The notes below the pieces were generated by a model. It ran no database searches and had not been told where the DNA came from. It worked only from the letters and a program-made list of their open reading frames with translations. Source: an uncultured Aquimonas sp. (GTDB lineage Bacteria; Pseudomonadota; Gammaproteobacteria; Xanthomonadales; Xanthomonadaceae). Taken from it: 30,981 bases of DNA. Location: NCBI RefSeq assembly GCF_937888285.1, contig NZ_CALART010000009.1, forward strand, positions 1-30,981, read 5' to 3'. Below, piece by piece: positions 14,040 through 20,960 of the stretch (position 1 is the stretch's first letter; each line of letters begins with the position of its first letter). Made by a program: the position numbers and the translations under genes.

Positions 14040-15812
14040 TCAGGCTTCCTCGGTGATGTGGTGTGCCAAGTCGCGCAGCCGATCCACGCCGACTGGCTCG
14101 TTCTTCAAGAGGGGCACAACTGCAAAGCGCTTGGCATGGCTTGCTGCTACCGAGTCGATTTCCCGCAGTTCGTTGAAGGCGCGTTGGTGCAGCAGTAAAG
14201 AGTTAGGACGAGCGGCTGCGACGCTGTTGTTGACGATCCATGCCCACGGCTCGATGCCCGCTCGGCGCAGGTCGGATTGCAGGTTTGCAGCTTCCAAGAC
14301 AGGGGTGGTTTCGGCCAGTGTGGCGATAAGCACCTTGGTCTGTTTCGGGTCTTGCAACTGCATCATCGGCGTCGTGTAGTGCAGGCCCGTGTTGCCCATC
14401 TGCCGGGTCACTTCTCGGTGATACGCGCCAGTGGCATCCAGCAGCAGCAGCGTGTGCCCGGTGGGTGCGGTATCCATCACCACGAACTTCTTGCCGGCCT
14501 CTCGAATGATGCGAGAGAAGGCTTGAAAGACCGCGATCTCCTCCGTGCAAGGGGATCGCAAGTCCTCTTCCAATAGTGCGCGCCCTTCGGCGTCGAGCTG
14601 CGCCCCCTTGGTATCCAGTACGTGCTTGCGATAGCGCTCCGTTTCCTCGTGAGGGTCAATGCGGCTGACCGTCAGGTTAGACAGTGAGCCTTCCAAAGTC
14701 TCTGACAGATGGGCGGCCGGATCGGAGGTCGTCAGATGCACGGGCAATCCTCGGTGAGCCAGCTCCACGGCGACGGCGGCCGCCAAGGTGGTTTTGCCGA
14801 CACCGCCCTTGCCCATGAGCATGACCAAGCCATGTCCATCTACAGCAATGTCATCGACCAAGGAGGAAAGGCTGGGTGCATCGAGCTGGGCAGACAGTTC
14901 GATTGAGCTTGTGGTGCTCCCGCTGGTGGTGGCCACTAGCAAGTGACGCAAAGCGTCGAGTCCGACCAGGTTGAACGGTTTCAGGTCGATCCGATCCCGA
15001 GGCAGCGCCTTGAGCACGTCCGGCATGGCCGTGAGGGCCGCTTGCTCGCGTTGATGGATCGCTGCCGCCAGCTCATCGTGCGCGGCTTCGCTGGCTGGAA
15101 GAACGCCATTGACAACGAGGTATTGCTGAGACAGCCCGATGGCGGCCAGCTCTTCGTGTGTGCGTGCCACTTCCCGAAGGGTGGCGCGTTGAGCGCGGGC
15201 GACCAGAACCAAGCGGGTGCGCTGCGGATCGGCCAAGGCGTCAACGGCGGCCTTGTACTGGGTCCGCTGCTTTTCCAGCCCGGCCAGTGGCCCGAGGCAC
15301 GACGCATCGCCTTTGCCTTCTTCGAGGAAGCCGCTCCACGCGCCGGGCAGTTGAAGCAGGCGGATCGTGTGGCCCGTGGGCGCAGTGTCGAAGATGATGT
15401 GCTCGTAGTCTGCGGTCAACGTCGAGTCGATCAGCAGGGCCGTGAACTCGTCGAAGGCTGCGATCTCGGTGGTACAAGCGCCTGAAAGCTGTTCTTCGAT
15501 CCCTTTGACAACCGTCTCAGGTAGGACACCCCGCACTGGGCCGACGATGCGATCTCGATAGGCTTGTGCCGCTGCCTGCGGATCAATTTCGAGTGCCCAG
15601 AGGTTGGGCACGGCGGGGATCGCCGTGATGTGATTGCCGATGCTTTCCCCAAAAACTTGCCCCACGTTCGATGCAGGGTCGGTGCTGACAAGCAGGACGC
15701 GCTTGCCCTCTGACGCGAGTTGTACCGCCGTAGCACAGGCGATGGAGGTCTTGCCGACTCCACCCTTGCCTGTGAAAAAAAGGTAGCGCGGAGGTTGATT
15801 GAGGAAGTGCAT
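14040..15812 (-). CDS. arsA: ArsA, arsenite-activated ATPase
   Basis: About 590 residues with two homologous halves, each with a deviant Walker A: FFTGKGGVGKTS near residue 15 and LMGKGGVGKTT near residue 333. Each half also has the DTAPTGHT signal-transduction motif. The three arsenite-binding cysteines are all present, in SGACTTEIAAF, DASCLGPLAG and RSPCTEEIAVF. ArsA binds arsenite delivered by ArsD and powers the efflux permease at the inner membrane. I chose ATG 15812 because GGAGGA lies just upstream, inside the five preceding codons; ATG 15827, abutting the arsD stop, is the alternative. Codon use is less GC-biased than in the ICE backbone, fitting acquired cargo. Confidence 0.95.
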   Translation of the reverse strand: MHFLNQPPRYLFFTGKGGVGKTSIACATAVQLASEGKRVLLVSTDPASNVGQVFGESIGNHITAIPAVPNLWALEIDPQAAAQAYRDRIVGPVRGVLPETVVKGIEEQLSGACTTEIAAFDEFTALLIDSTLTADYEHIIFDTAPTGHTIRLLQLPGAWSGFLEEGKGDASCLGPLAGLEKQRTQYKAAVDALADPQRTRLVLVARAQRATLREVARTHEELAAIGLSQQYLVVNGVLPASEAAHDELAAAIHQREQAALTAMPDVLKALPRDRIDLKPFNLVGLDALRHLLVATTSGSTTSSIELSAQLDAPSLSSLVDDIAVDGHGLVMLMGKGGVGKTTLAAAVAVELAHRGLPVHLTTSDPAAHLSETLEGSLSNLTVSRIDPHEETERYRKHVLDTKGAQLDAEGRALLEEDLRSPCTEEIAVFQAFSRIIREAGKKFVVMDTAPTGHTLLLLDATGAYHREVTRQMGNTGLHYTTPMMQLQDPKQTKVLIATLAETTPVLEAANLQSDLRRAGIEPWAWIVNNSVAAARPNSLLLHQRAFNELREIDSVAASHAKRFAVVPLLKNEPVGVDRLRDLAHHITEEA

Positions 15813-15827
15813 GGGCAGTTCCTCCAT

Positions 15828-16187
15828 TCAGCAGCAGCGGCTGCCGGAGCAGCAACCACCTTGTGCGGGCGGGGTATTCGTTTCGGTGATGCCACCCCAC
15901 CGGGCCAGGTCGGCGCGGCTGGGGTGCCTTCCCGCCAGTGCCAACTGACCGTCAACCAGAGTCACCGGGAGTGCTTCGGCTCCTGCCGTTTCAAGAAATG
16001 CCTTGATGGTCGAATTTTGGGCAAAGTCCATGGGCTGTTGTGCAAGATTGAAGCGCTCAATCTTTACGCCTTGCTGCTTGGCCCACTCTACGTCGGCTGC
16101 GAAGGTAACCAAACTCTGGTCTACCTCGACACCACATACACCAGTGCTGCAACAAAGAGCCGGGTCATAAACTTGGATCGTTTTCAT
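15828..16187 (-). CDS. arsD: ArsD, arsenite metallochaperone
   Basis: A 119-residue thioredoxin-fold protein. It begins KTIQVYDPALCCSTGVCG, giving the vicinal Cys12-Cys13 and Cys18 that bind arsenite, and it ends in two further Cys pairs (GGCCSGSRCC). The middle (AQQPMDFAQNSTIKAFLETAGAEALPVTLVDGQ) matches the family. ArsD hands arsenite to ArsA, which raises the pump's affinity, and acts as a weak co-repressor in some operons. It lies directly upstream of arsA; its stop codon touches the first possible arsA ATG. Length is normal. The family is certain. Confidence 0.94.
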   Translation of the reverse strand: MKTIQVYDPALCCSTGVCGVEVDQSLVTFAADVEWAKQQGVKIERFNLAQQPMDFAQNSTIKAFLETAGAEALPVTLVDGQLALAGRHPSRADLARWGGITETNTPPAQGGCCSGSRCC

Positions 16188-16245
16188 TTGATACTCCGAG
16201 GAAAGTTAATGTTGAACGTGTAGCAAGGTGCACGAGCGGGCTAAC

Positions 16246-16650
16246 TCATGTGGTTAGCGTCGGATCAAGCAGCCGGGAGGCAGCTATCACGCCTGCTCGC
16301 ACCAGTAGTTCTTCTGGAATCACTTCATAGGTTTGACCTGCGACTTCGACCGTGCGGCAATCGTTATCGCCGCATTCGTTGCAGCAACGACTACTTCCTG
16401 TGTGGGCATCCAGCCATTCCTCGATGGGCTTGCCGGCGATCCAGATGCGGTTTGATTCGGACGGCTGTGCCAGAAAGGATGCTTCGTCCAGCTCTACGGT
16501 CTCCAACTGGGGCTCTACGCCAAGGGGCGCCAGAGCGGCCCGGAGGCGATCCACAGCGTGCAGCATCTCGTCTCCGGTTCCGTGGCATCGGGGACAGGTA
16601 CGGCCCTCTGTGTTGACTAGCCGTTGCCAAACGATGGGTAGCGTTTTCAT
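16246..16650 (-). CDS. DUF2703 thioredoxin-fold protein of the ars operon
   Basis: About 134 residues, beginning KTLPIVWQRLVNTEGRTCPRCHGTG with a CxxC pair near residue 20, followed by a helix and LGVEPQLETVELDEASF, then NRIWIAGKPIEEWLDA and a second cysteine cluster, SSRCCNECGDNDCRTVE (five Cys). This is the DUF2703 pattern, a thioredoxin-like domain of unknown function often seen near metal genes. The cysteine-rich loop could bind arsenite or another soft metal (inference). AAGGAG lies 8 nt upstream of the ATG at 16650; ATG 16653 is the alternative and overlaps the stop of the phosphatase gene. A small hairpin (GCTAAC/GTTAGC, 16240-16258) spans its stop codon. Confidence 0.8.
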   Translation of the reverse strand: MKTLPIVWQRLVNTEGRTCPRCHGTGDEMLHAVDRLRAALAPLGVEPQLETVELDEASFLAQPSESNRIWIAGKPIEEWLDAHTGSSRCCNECGDNDCRTVEVAGQTYEVIPEELLVRAGVIAASRLLDPTLTT

Positions 16651-16652
16651 CA

Positions 16653-17099
16653 TCAACACTCCTTGTCATGGGGATACAACTGAAGCAGTGCCTCGCGCTG
16701 GTCGGGCTTGATGTTGACGACGGGGCGAATCGTCTTAGCCGCCGCTGCTGCTTCGTCGAGCGTGCGGCACAGGCCAAGCTCCAACAGAACACCAGCGGCC
16801 ACGGTGCCAGTCCGGCCCTTTCCGCCGCCGCAGTGGAAAGCCACTTTTTTGCCGTCTCGATAGGCCGACACGACCGCTTGTATGGCGTCTTTGAACAGTG
16901 GGGCTTGCGGCTGGTCGGCGTTGTCCCCGAGCGGGATTTGCCGCCAGATCAGGGCGGGATTTGACGCCGCACAACCCGTGGACTCTTCGCGCAAGTCCAC
17001 CACCACGTCAATGTGCTCCGCATCGGCAATTTGTTGAATGTCGCTTGCTCCGCCGAAGTAGATGCGGCCCGCGATCAGCTCGTGATATTGCTTTTGCAT
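16653..17099 (-). CDS. Dual-specificity/tyrosine phosphatase-like protein in the ars operon
   Basis: A 148-residue cysteine phosphatase. The catalytic P-loop HCGGGKGRTG (CX5R, about residues 89-98) is complete, preceded by VVVDLREES, the general-acid-loop region WRQIPLGDNADQP and AVVSAYRDGKKVAFHC. It ends with an AKTIRPVVNIKPDQREALLQ segment typical of DSP/PTP-like proteins. Within an ars operon it may act on arsenate esters, serve as an arsenate-reductase-like enzyme, or be a regulatory phosphatase; none of this is shown by the sequence. It lies between arsC and the DUF2703 gene on the same strand with short gaps, and a purine-rich GAGAGGAGC precedes its ATG. Confidence 0.82.
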   Translation of the reverse strand: MQKQYHELIAGRIYFGGASDIQQIADAEHIDVVVDLREESTGCAASNPALIWRQIPLGDNADQPQAPLFKDAIQAVVSAYRDGKKVAFHCGGGKGRTGTVAAGVLLELGLCRTLDEAAAAAKTIRPVVNIKPDQREALLQLYPHDKEC

Positions 17100-17123
17100 C
17101 GGTAACTTGCTCCTCTCTCGGTT

Positions 17124-17603
17124 TCAGGCCAGCAACGTGCCGATGTGGTCAAGCTCTGCTTTGAGCTTGGCCTTGTCTTGCTGCAAGTCGGCCAGCGGCA
17201 ACGCGAGGAAAGCCTCGATGCGCGCTCGCAGAATGCGATAAGCAGTCACGAAGGCTGCGTCGATTTCCTCATCGGTGCCAGTGGCGTGGGCTGGGTCTTC
17301 GACGCCCCAGTGGGTGCGCAGAACTGGCCCCAAATAGGCCGGGCAGGTTTCACCAGCAGCACTGGAGCAGACCGTGATCACGATGTCCGGGGTCGAGGGC
17401 AGGTTGTCCCACGATTTGCTGTGATAGCCCTCTGTCGAGATGCCCTCGCGTGCCAGCAGTGCCAACGAGCGAGGATGGACTTGGCCAGTGGGCTGACTGC
17501 CTGCGCTCATGGCTTTCCACCCTGCCGGGGCAAGGTGGTTGAAGGTGGCTTCGCCGAGGATCGAGCGACACGAGTTCCCGGTGCAAAGAAAAAGGATGTT
17601 CAT
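17124..17603 (-). CDS. arsC: Arsenate reductase, low-molecular-weight phosphatase type (second copy)
   Basis: A 159-residue ArsC starting NILFLCTGNSCRSILGEA, with the P-loop CTGNSCRS at residues 7-14, then AGSQPTGQVHPRSL, KSWDNLP, the relay cysteines in VCSSAAGETCPAYLG and HWGVEDPAHATG. It reduces arsenate to arsenite. Its start overlaps the arsR stop (ATGA), so it is the first structural gene of the operon and coupled to its repressor. Compared with the 13535-14038 copy it is shorter, and its sequence suggests a different subgroup and reductant. Confidence 0.92.
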   Translation of the reverse strand: MNILFLCTGNSCRSILGEATFNHLAPAGWKAMSAGSQPTGQVHPRSLALLAREGISTEGYHSKSWDNLPSTPDIVITVCSSAAGETCPAYLGPVLRTHWGVEDPAHATGTDEEIDAAFVTAYRILRARIEAFLALPLADLQQDKAKLKAELDHIGTLLA

Positions 17604-17980
17604 TTTTTGAGAGCCTCTTGAGTTGAAGAAAGGGGCGGCAGCACAGCGTCAGAGCACATGGAGGCAGCGCGCAAGGATTCGTTGGCCTCGCACACGCCGC
17701 CTTCGCAGCAGTGCTCGGTCAGGTAGCCGAGCAGCCCGGTCATGTGGGCGAAGTCGGCGCGGTAGATCAGGTTGCGGCCCTGTTGCTCGATGGTGACCAG
17801 GCCGGCATGGGCCAGCTCCTTCAGGTGGAAGGACAGCGTGTTGCGGGCGACGTCGAGCTGGTCGGCCAGAACGCTGGGCGTGAGCCCTTCTGGGCCGGCG
17901 ACGACCAGGGCACGGAACACCCGAAGGCGCTGGGTGTGAGCCAGGGCGCCCAGGGCGGAAATGGCTTGGGTCTCGTTCAT
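17600..17980 (-). CDS. arsR: ArsR-family arsenic-responsive repressor
   Basis: A 126-residue winged-helix repressor. The recognition region is LTPSVLADQLDVARNTLSFHLKELAHAGLV (about residues 33-62), followed by the wing IEQQGRNLIYRADF. The classic ELCVCDL arsenite site of R773 ArsR is missing; instead a cysteine cluster HCCEGGVC lies near residues 90-97, like the C-terminal site of the Acidithiobacillus-type ArsR. Arsenite binding there would release the repressor from DNA. It heads the ten-gene minus-strand operon that follows, and a 9-bp inverted repeat next to its ATG is the likely operator. ATG 17980 is the only reasonable start. Confidence 0.92.
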   Translation of the reverse strand: MNETQAISALGALAHTQRLRVFRALVVAGPEGLTPSVLADQLDVARNTLSFHLKELAHAGLVTIEQQGRNLIYRADFAHMTGLLGYLTEHCCEGGVCEANESLRAASMCSDAVLPPLSSTQEALKK

Positions 17981-17982
17981 TA

Positions 17983-18014
17983 TTCAATGATACAACATTT
18001 ATCGAATCATTGAA
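17983..18014 (-). promoter_or_regulatory. ArsR operator and promoter region of the ars operon
   Basis: TTCAATGAT (17983-17991) and ATCATTGAA (18006-18014) form a perfect inverted repeat with a 14-bp spacer, in an AT-rich patch three bases from the arsR start codon. Binding there would block the minus-strand promoter. The close fit to the start suggests a very short 5' leader. Exact -10 and -35 boxes are ambiguous. Confidence 0.7.
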
Positions 18015-18102
18015 CAACACCCGGCAGCAATCAGGGACGAGGCGGGAACCGATTCCCCCGTGACGCAGAACGCGCCCCAGCGTGATGCTTTGCGGCACGT
18101 GT

Positions 18103-18166
18103 TGCTGACCTGATCAGCACATGCCAGCAGCCTGGGTCTTTCGGCTGCCGCGGGAATCCTCTCGTG
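18103..18166 (+). ncRNA. Three-hairpin RNA-like element, copy 1
   Basis: H1 is TGCTGA/TCAGCA (18103-18119). The linker is CATGCC (18120-18125). H2 is GCAGCC/GGCTGC (18127-18148), with TCTTTC at the loop 3' end. H3 is CGCGGGA/TCTCGTG (18149-18166, two G-U pairs). Same order and linker as the copies at 20788, 23765 and 27372. It lies about 140 nt upstream of the 18307 gene and just inside the right edge of the ars cargo. This is the most diverged copy. Confidence 0.55.
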
Positions 18167-18238
18167 CGACCCACCAGTCCGCTTCGCATCGACCACCGCG
18201 GACGGGCGTTTCACGACGCCGATGCCGTTCATGTTCAA

Positions 18239-18268
18239 CCCTTCGGGAGTCTTCCGCTCCCGTCAGGG
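18239..18268 (+). promoter_or_regulatory. Leader hairpin of the 18307 gene
   Basis: Interrupted stem: CCCT (18239-18242) with AGGG (18265-18268) outside, GGGAG (18245-18249) with CTCCC (18257-18261) inside, separated by 2- and 3-nt internal loops. It ends 38 nt before the start codon. Confidence 0.5.
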
Positions 18269-18306
18269 CGTGGTGCTCCCGGTATTTCAACCACCAGGAG
18301 AAAACC

Positions 18307-18558
18307 ATGTCCCTCGCGTTCGCATCGGCGCCCATGAGCGCTGAACAGGCCCGCGCCGAATCGATCGGCTACCAGGCCCTGGCCTACGTCGGCAAGCGCC
18401 TGCCCCTGCAGGTGCTTTGCAGCGCAGCCGGCCACTACATCGGCACCGCCGATGCGGACGGCCCGGTCTCGCGCGAGTCGGTCAGCTACTTCCGCTCGCT
18501 CAACGCCGCCGACCACGCCCTGCAAACGGGCCGCTGGCAGCAGCGCCTCAACCCGTAA
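18307..18558 (+). CDS. Small ICE protein of unknown function
   Basis: An 83-residue protein I do not recognise by family. It starts SLAFASAPMSAEQARAESIGY and contains QVLCSAAGHYIGTADADGPVSRESVSYF, a compact alpha/beta pattern without signal peptide or membrane segment. The ATG at 18307 has AGGAG at 18297-18301. It is the first plus-strand gene after the arsenic cargo and has both a three-hairpin element and a leader hairpin upstream. The next gene follows 25 bp downstream with the same CCACCAGGAG ribosome-binding region, so the two are probably co-transcribed. Codon use is typical of the ICE. Confidence 0.7.
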   Translation: MSLAFASAPMSAEQARAESIGYQALAYVGKRLPLQVLCSAAGHYIGTADADGPVSRESVSYFRSLNAADHALQTGRWQQRLNP

Positions 18559-18583
18559 TGTCCAACCACCAGGAGCCCATGTC

Positions 18584-18976
18584 ATGAACCGTGCCCTGCC
18601 TCAAGAGGTACTTGATCAGATCGAGCTGGAACACCAGCACTTCGCCGCCGCACCGCAAGCCTTCTTCGAGGCCTGGAAGCGCGGCGTCAACATCGCCGGA
18701 GCCGAGTGGTTCGGTGACGGCACCCGCGATGGCCTGCAGCGTGCCACCACCAAGTGGGATCTGCGGCCGAAGCTGCTGATGCTCAACGATGCCCTGGGCG
18801 TCCTGAGCAGCGGCCAGCGGATGTTCCTGTCCGCGATGGTGAGCTTCTACAACGCCCGCGAGGGCGGCGCGATGCTCAAGCGTTGCGGCTTCGAGGGTCT
18901 GTCCGACCTGGGCGGCCTCGACCTGGAACGGCGCAAGGTCATCGCCGACCTGACGCTGAACTACAACGGCTGGTGA
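18584..18976 (+). CDS. ICE accessory protein of unknown function
   Basis: A 130-residue, mostly helical protein beginning NRALPQEVLDQIELEHQHFAA. The middle (FFEAWKRGVNIAGAEWFG, then WDLRPKLLMLNDALGVLSSGQRMFLSAMVSFYN) and the end (GLSDLGGLDLERRKVIADLTLNYNGW) look like a small globular helical fold. No catalytic motif or membrane segment is visible, and I do not recognise the family. ATG 18584 follows AGGAG at 18571-18575. It lies directly after the 18307 gene without its own leader hairpin, so translation probably depends on that transcript. Confidence 0.7.
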   Translation: MNRALPQEVLDQIELEHQHFAAAPQAFFEAWKRGVNIAGAEWFGDGTRDGLQRATTKWDLRPKLLMLNDALGVLSSGQRMFLSAMVSFYNAREGGAMLKRCGFEGLSDLGGLDLERRKVIADLTLNYNGW

Positions 18977-19021
18977 GCCGCGCTGCGGCCTGCTGACGTT
19001 CTTCTTTTCTTCCGACCCCAC

Positions 19022-19056
19022 GAGGGACATGCGTCCCGCCAGGGGCCATGTCCCTC
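19022..19056 (+). repeat. CATG-ended nested stem
   Basis: GAGGGACATG (19022-19031) and CATGTCCCTC (19047-19056) form a perfect 10-bp stem, with CCC-GCCA-GGG nested inside. A T-rich TTCTTTTCTTCC run precedes it. A related element with a different stem sequence but the same layout and the same T-rich run lies at 29847-29884. Confidence 0.5.
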
Positions 19057-19089
19057 CTTCCACCCGGAGCCCGTGCGGCCTCGGGATGT

Positions 19090-19149
19090 CCCTGCGGATG
19101 CCTTCGTCCGCCAGGGCGAGGGCTCCGCGCCTTTCATCGCAAGGAGCCC
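19090..19149 (+). promoter_or_regulatory. Leader hairpin and ribosome-site stem of the 19153 gene
   Basis: Leader: CCCT/AGGG outside and GCGGA/TCCGC inside (19090-19116), ending 36 nt before ATG. Next, GGGCTCC (19120-19126) is perfectly complementary to GGAGCCC (19143-19149), which contains the ribosome-binding site AAGGAG (19141-19146). This stem would mask translation initiation. Confidence 0.5.
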
Positions 19150-19152
19150 TTC

Positions 19153-19872
19153 ATGGCCAACAACTACCACGACGCCACTGGCGTTCTCATGCTCGACCGG
19201 GTGACGCCGGTCATCTCCGCGCTGTTCGGCGCCTTTCGCCTCGATGCGAGCTATCCCGGCAACGGGAAGGCTTACATCGCTCGCCTCGCCGAGATCAACG
19301 ATCCGCAATGGAGCGACGTGCTCGACGGTCTGCTGACGCTGGCCGCTCAGCTTGACCTGCCAGCACCGGACGACGCCGAAGGCGAGGATGGCGAAGACCG
19401 TGACGCCGAACTGTCGATGCCTGCACTTATCGACCTGATCGCCCCGCACTTCGGTGCCGACCAGAACCAAGACCTCGCCAATCTCATCGAGCACCACCCG
19501 TTTGAGGGCAGTGCAGACCTCGACGCGCTGTTCCTGATCGCCACGTGCATCGACGACGGCCATCACCTGGTCGCCATCCAGCTCGAAGGATGCTGGCGTT
19601 GCAGCCGCCCACGGCTTTTCGAGTTCGGCGGGCATGGTTGCTTCATCAGCCGCGAGCTGACGGTATCGAGCGAATCCACGCATGCGCTGCAACTCGGCGA
19701 GGAATTGCGCACCGCAATCCTGGCCGGCGACCTTGCGGCGGCGGCCAACCGAATTGCCAACGAAACGCTGGCACTTCTGGCGGCCATCACCGACGACCAG
19801 GTTCACGCACGTCTGCGCAGAACCGTTGCTGACTGCCTGCTCACCGACCCGTCCTCCGTCGCTGCCGGCTGA
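19153..19872 (+). CDS. ICE accessory protein of unknown function
   Basis: A 239-residue, acidic, soluble protein. It begins ANNYHDATGVLMLDRVTPVISALFG and has an acidic loop (PAPDDAEGEDGEDRDAE, about residues 74-90), then helical PALIDLIAPHFGADQN and a later stretch FEFGGHGCFISRELTVSSESTHALQLGEEL. No catalytic motif stands out and I do not recognise a named domain. The start is the ATG at 19153 with AAGGAG seven bases upstream; in-frame codons before it lie in the structured leader. Similar genes occur, as I recall, as conserved hypotheticals in this ICE class. The RBS-masking stem suggests translational control. Confidence 0.72.
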   Translation: MANNYHDATGVLMLDRVTPVISALFGAFRLDASYPGNGKAYIARLAEINDPQWSDVLDGLLTLAAQLDLPAPDDAEGEDGEDRDAELSMPALIDLIAPHFGADQNQDLANLIEHHPFEGSADLDALFLIATCIDDGHHLVAIQLEGCWRCSRPRLFEFGGHGCFISRELTVSSESTHALQLGEELRTAILAGDLAAAANRIANETLALLAAITDDQVHARLRRTVADCLLTDPSSVAAG

Positions 19873-19891
19873 CCGGCTGCCAATTTATCCA

Positions 19892-19918
19892 CCCGCTGGG
19901 GTTCAATCCCCGGCAGGG
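19892..19918 (+). promoter_or_regulatory. Leader hairpin of the 19953 gene
   Basis: CCC (19892-19894) with GGG (19916-19918) and GCTGGGG (19895-19901) with CCCCGGC (19908-19914) across the loop TTCAAT. It closely resembles the 25336 leader (GGGGTT loop start) and ends 34 nt before ATG. A second possible stem, GGGATT with AATCCC, would enclose the ribosome-binding site instead. Confidence 0.5.
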
Positions 19919-19952
19919 GATTGCCTCGGCCATCCTCTGCTGGAGAAATCCC

Positions 19953-20669
19953 ATGTCCTACTCGAACAACAATCCCTTTGTCCGCGGTTACGACGGCCTG
20001 TCGGTCGAACGGCTGCTCGCCGTCTCCTATGACGACGACTGCCCGCTGACCTACCTGCCGCTGCATCCCTCGCAGTCGAGTCTGCCGGACGGCCAGGTCG
20101 AACGGCGAGCCTGCATCTTCTCGGACGACTTCGTGCTGATTACCGAGGACCAGGCGGTCCCCGATGAACTGCAGGCGCAATGCCGCAGCCACGGGCTCGC
20201 CCGCAACGTGGTCTACGCCGTGATGGCCGAAGAGGCAGGCAAGCCGCTGCACGTGGGCGATACCTACTCCGACGAAGCCGCGCGCGAGGTAGTGCGGCGT
20301 CTGCGCTATGAAACCGGCTTCTACAGCCGGTGCTGGGAGATCAGCAGCGGACACCTCGACGCCGAGGCGCATCGCTTCCTCGCCGAACTGGCAGACATCG
20401 CCACGCCGACGCTGTTCCTGTTCATCGCCTTCCGCATCCCGTACAGCCCGGCCATCGGGTTGAAGCTGATCGCCACGCCCTGGACCGACGAGAACCTGCG
20501 CGCGGTCGAAGGCATCACGGCCAAGCGGCTGATGCAGGAGCACCGCAAGAAGGGCATGCCGAAATCCCTGGTGCAGGTGCTGCACCTGGCCGCGCTCGCC
20601 GACGTGCGCATGCTCGTCTTCGACGGCGATGCGCCGGTGCTTGATGGACTGCCGATCTACGACGAGTGA
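19953..20669 (+). CDS. ICE accessory protein, possibly DUF5983-related
   Basis: A 238-residue protein beginning SYSNNNPFVRGYDGLSVERLL. The central part contains VVRRLRYETGFYSRCWEISSGHLDAEAHRFLAEL (about residues 115-148), and the WEISSGHL segment is reminiscent of DUF5983, though I am not sure. It continues with LFLFIAFRIPYSPAIGLKLIATPW and ends LVFDGDAPVLDGLPIYDE. No membrane helix is convincing, despite a hydrophobic stretch near 150-165. Start ATG 19953, ribosome-binding site TGGAGA. It is followed immediately by a strong terminator, so it is probably a single-gene unit. Confidence 0.7.
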   Translation: MSYSNNNPFVRGYDGLSVERLLAVSYDDDCPLTYLPLHPSQSSLPDGQVERRACIFSDDFVLITEDQAVPDELQAQCRSHGLARNVVYAVMAEEAGKPLHVGDTYSDEAAREVVRRLRYETGFYSRCWEISSGHLDAEAHRFLAELADIATPTLFLFIAFRIPYSPAIGLKLIATPWTDENLRAVEGITAKRLMQEHRKKGMPKSLVQVLHLAALADVRMLVFDGDAPVLDGLPIYDE

Positions 20670-20679
20670 CACCACCTTT

Positions 20680-20709
20680 CGAGCCCCAAGCGGGGCTCGT
20701 TTCATTTCT
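20680..20709 (+). terminator. Intrinsic terminator after the 19953 gene
   Basis: CGAGCCCC (20680-20687), loop AAGC, GGGGCTCG (20692-20699), then TTTCATTTC. The 8-bp GC-rich perfect stem begins 10 bp after the stop codon. Confidence 0.8.
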
Positions 20710-20787
20710 GGACGAAGCCGGGGGCGGCGCAATGCCGATTCCTGTGCGACGCGGGGCTGCGCCTGACGCACGCTGCTCGCATGTTCG

Positions 20788-20854
20788 CTGGCGTTGCCGG
20801 CAAGCATGCCCAGGCAGTCGAGACCTTCGAGGCTGCGGCGCGGTTCGCCGTGCT
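20788..20854 (+). ncRNA. Three-hairpin RNA-like element, copy 2
   Basis: H1 GCTGGC/GCCGGC (20788-20802), linker CATGCCCAG (20806-20814), H2 GCAGTC/GGCTGC (20815-20837) with ACCTTC in the loop, H3 GCGCGG/CCGTGC around TTCG (20839-20854). It follows a terminator, so it probably has its own promoter between 20710 and 20787. The downstream gene starts 106 nt later. Confidence 0.6.
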
Positions 20855-20898
20855 GGTTGTTTTCCTTCGCTGGGCGCATGTCGCGTCCATCCACCTCA

Positions 20899-20954
20899 CC
20901 CCAAGGGACACACCTCCCTTGCGGGCGGGAGTTCCTTGGATTGCCACAAGGAGC
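20899..20954 (+). promoter_or_regulatory. Leader hairpin and ribosome-site stem of the 20961 gene
   Basis: Leader: CCC with GGG outside and AAGGG (20903-20907) with CCCTT (20916-20920) inside, ending 35 nt before ATG. A second stem pairs GTTCCTTG (20931-20938) with CAAGGAGC (20947-20954, one G-U pair), covering the AAGGAG ribosome-binding site. Confidence 0.5.
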
Positions 20955-20960
20955 TTCCCA

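Noticed and set aside
16240..16258. GCTAAC/GTTAGC hairpin over the DUF2703 stop codon, considered as a terminator
   Set aside because: There is no T-run on the minus strand after it, and arsD follows in the same operon; at most a weak stabiliser.
17981..18102. Search for IS ends or direct repeats marking the right border of the ars operon
   Set aside because: Apart from the ArsR operator and a small GGGAA/TTCCC hairpin near 18050, nothing repeated from the left border was found by eye.
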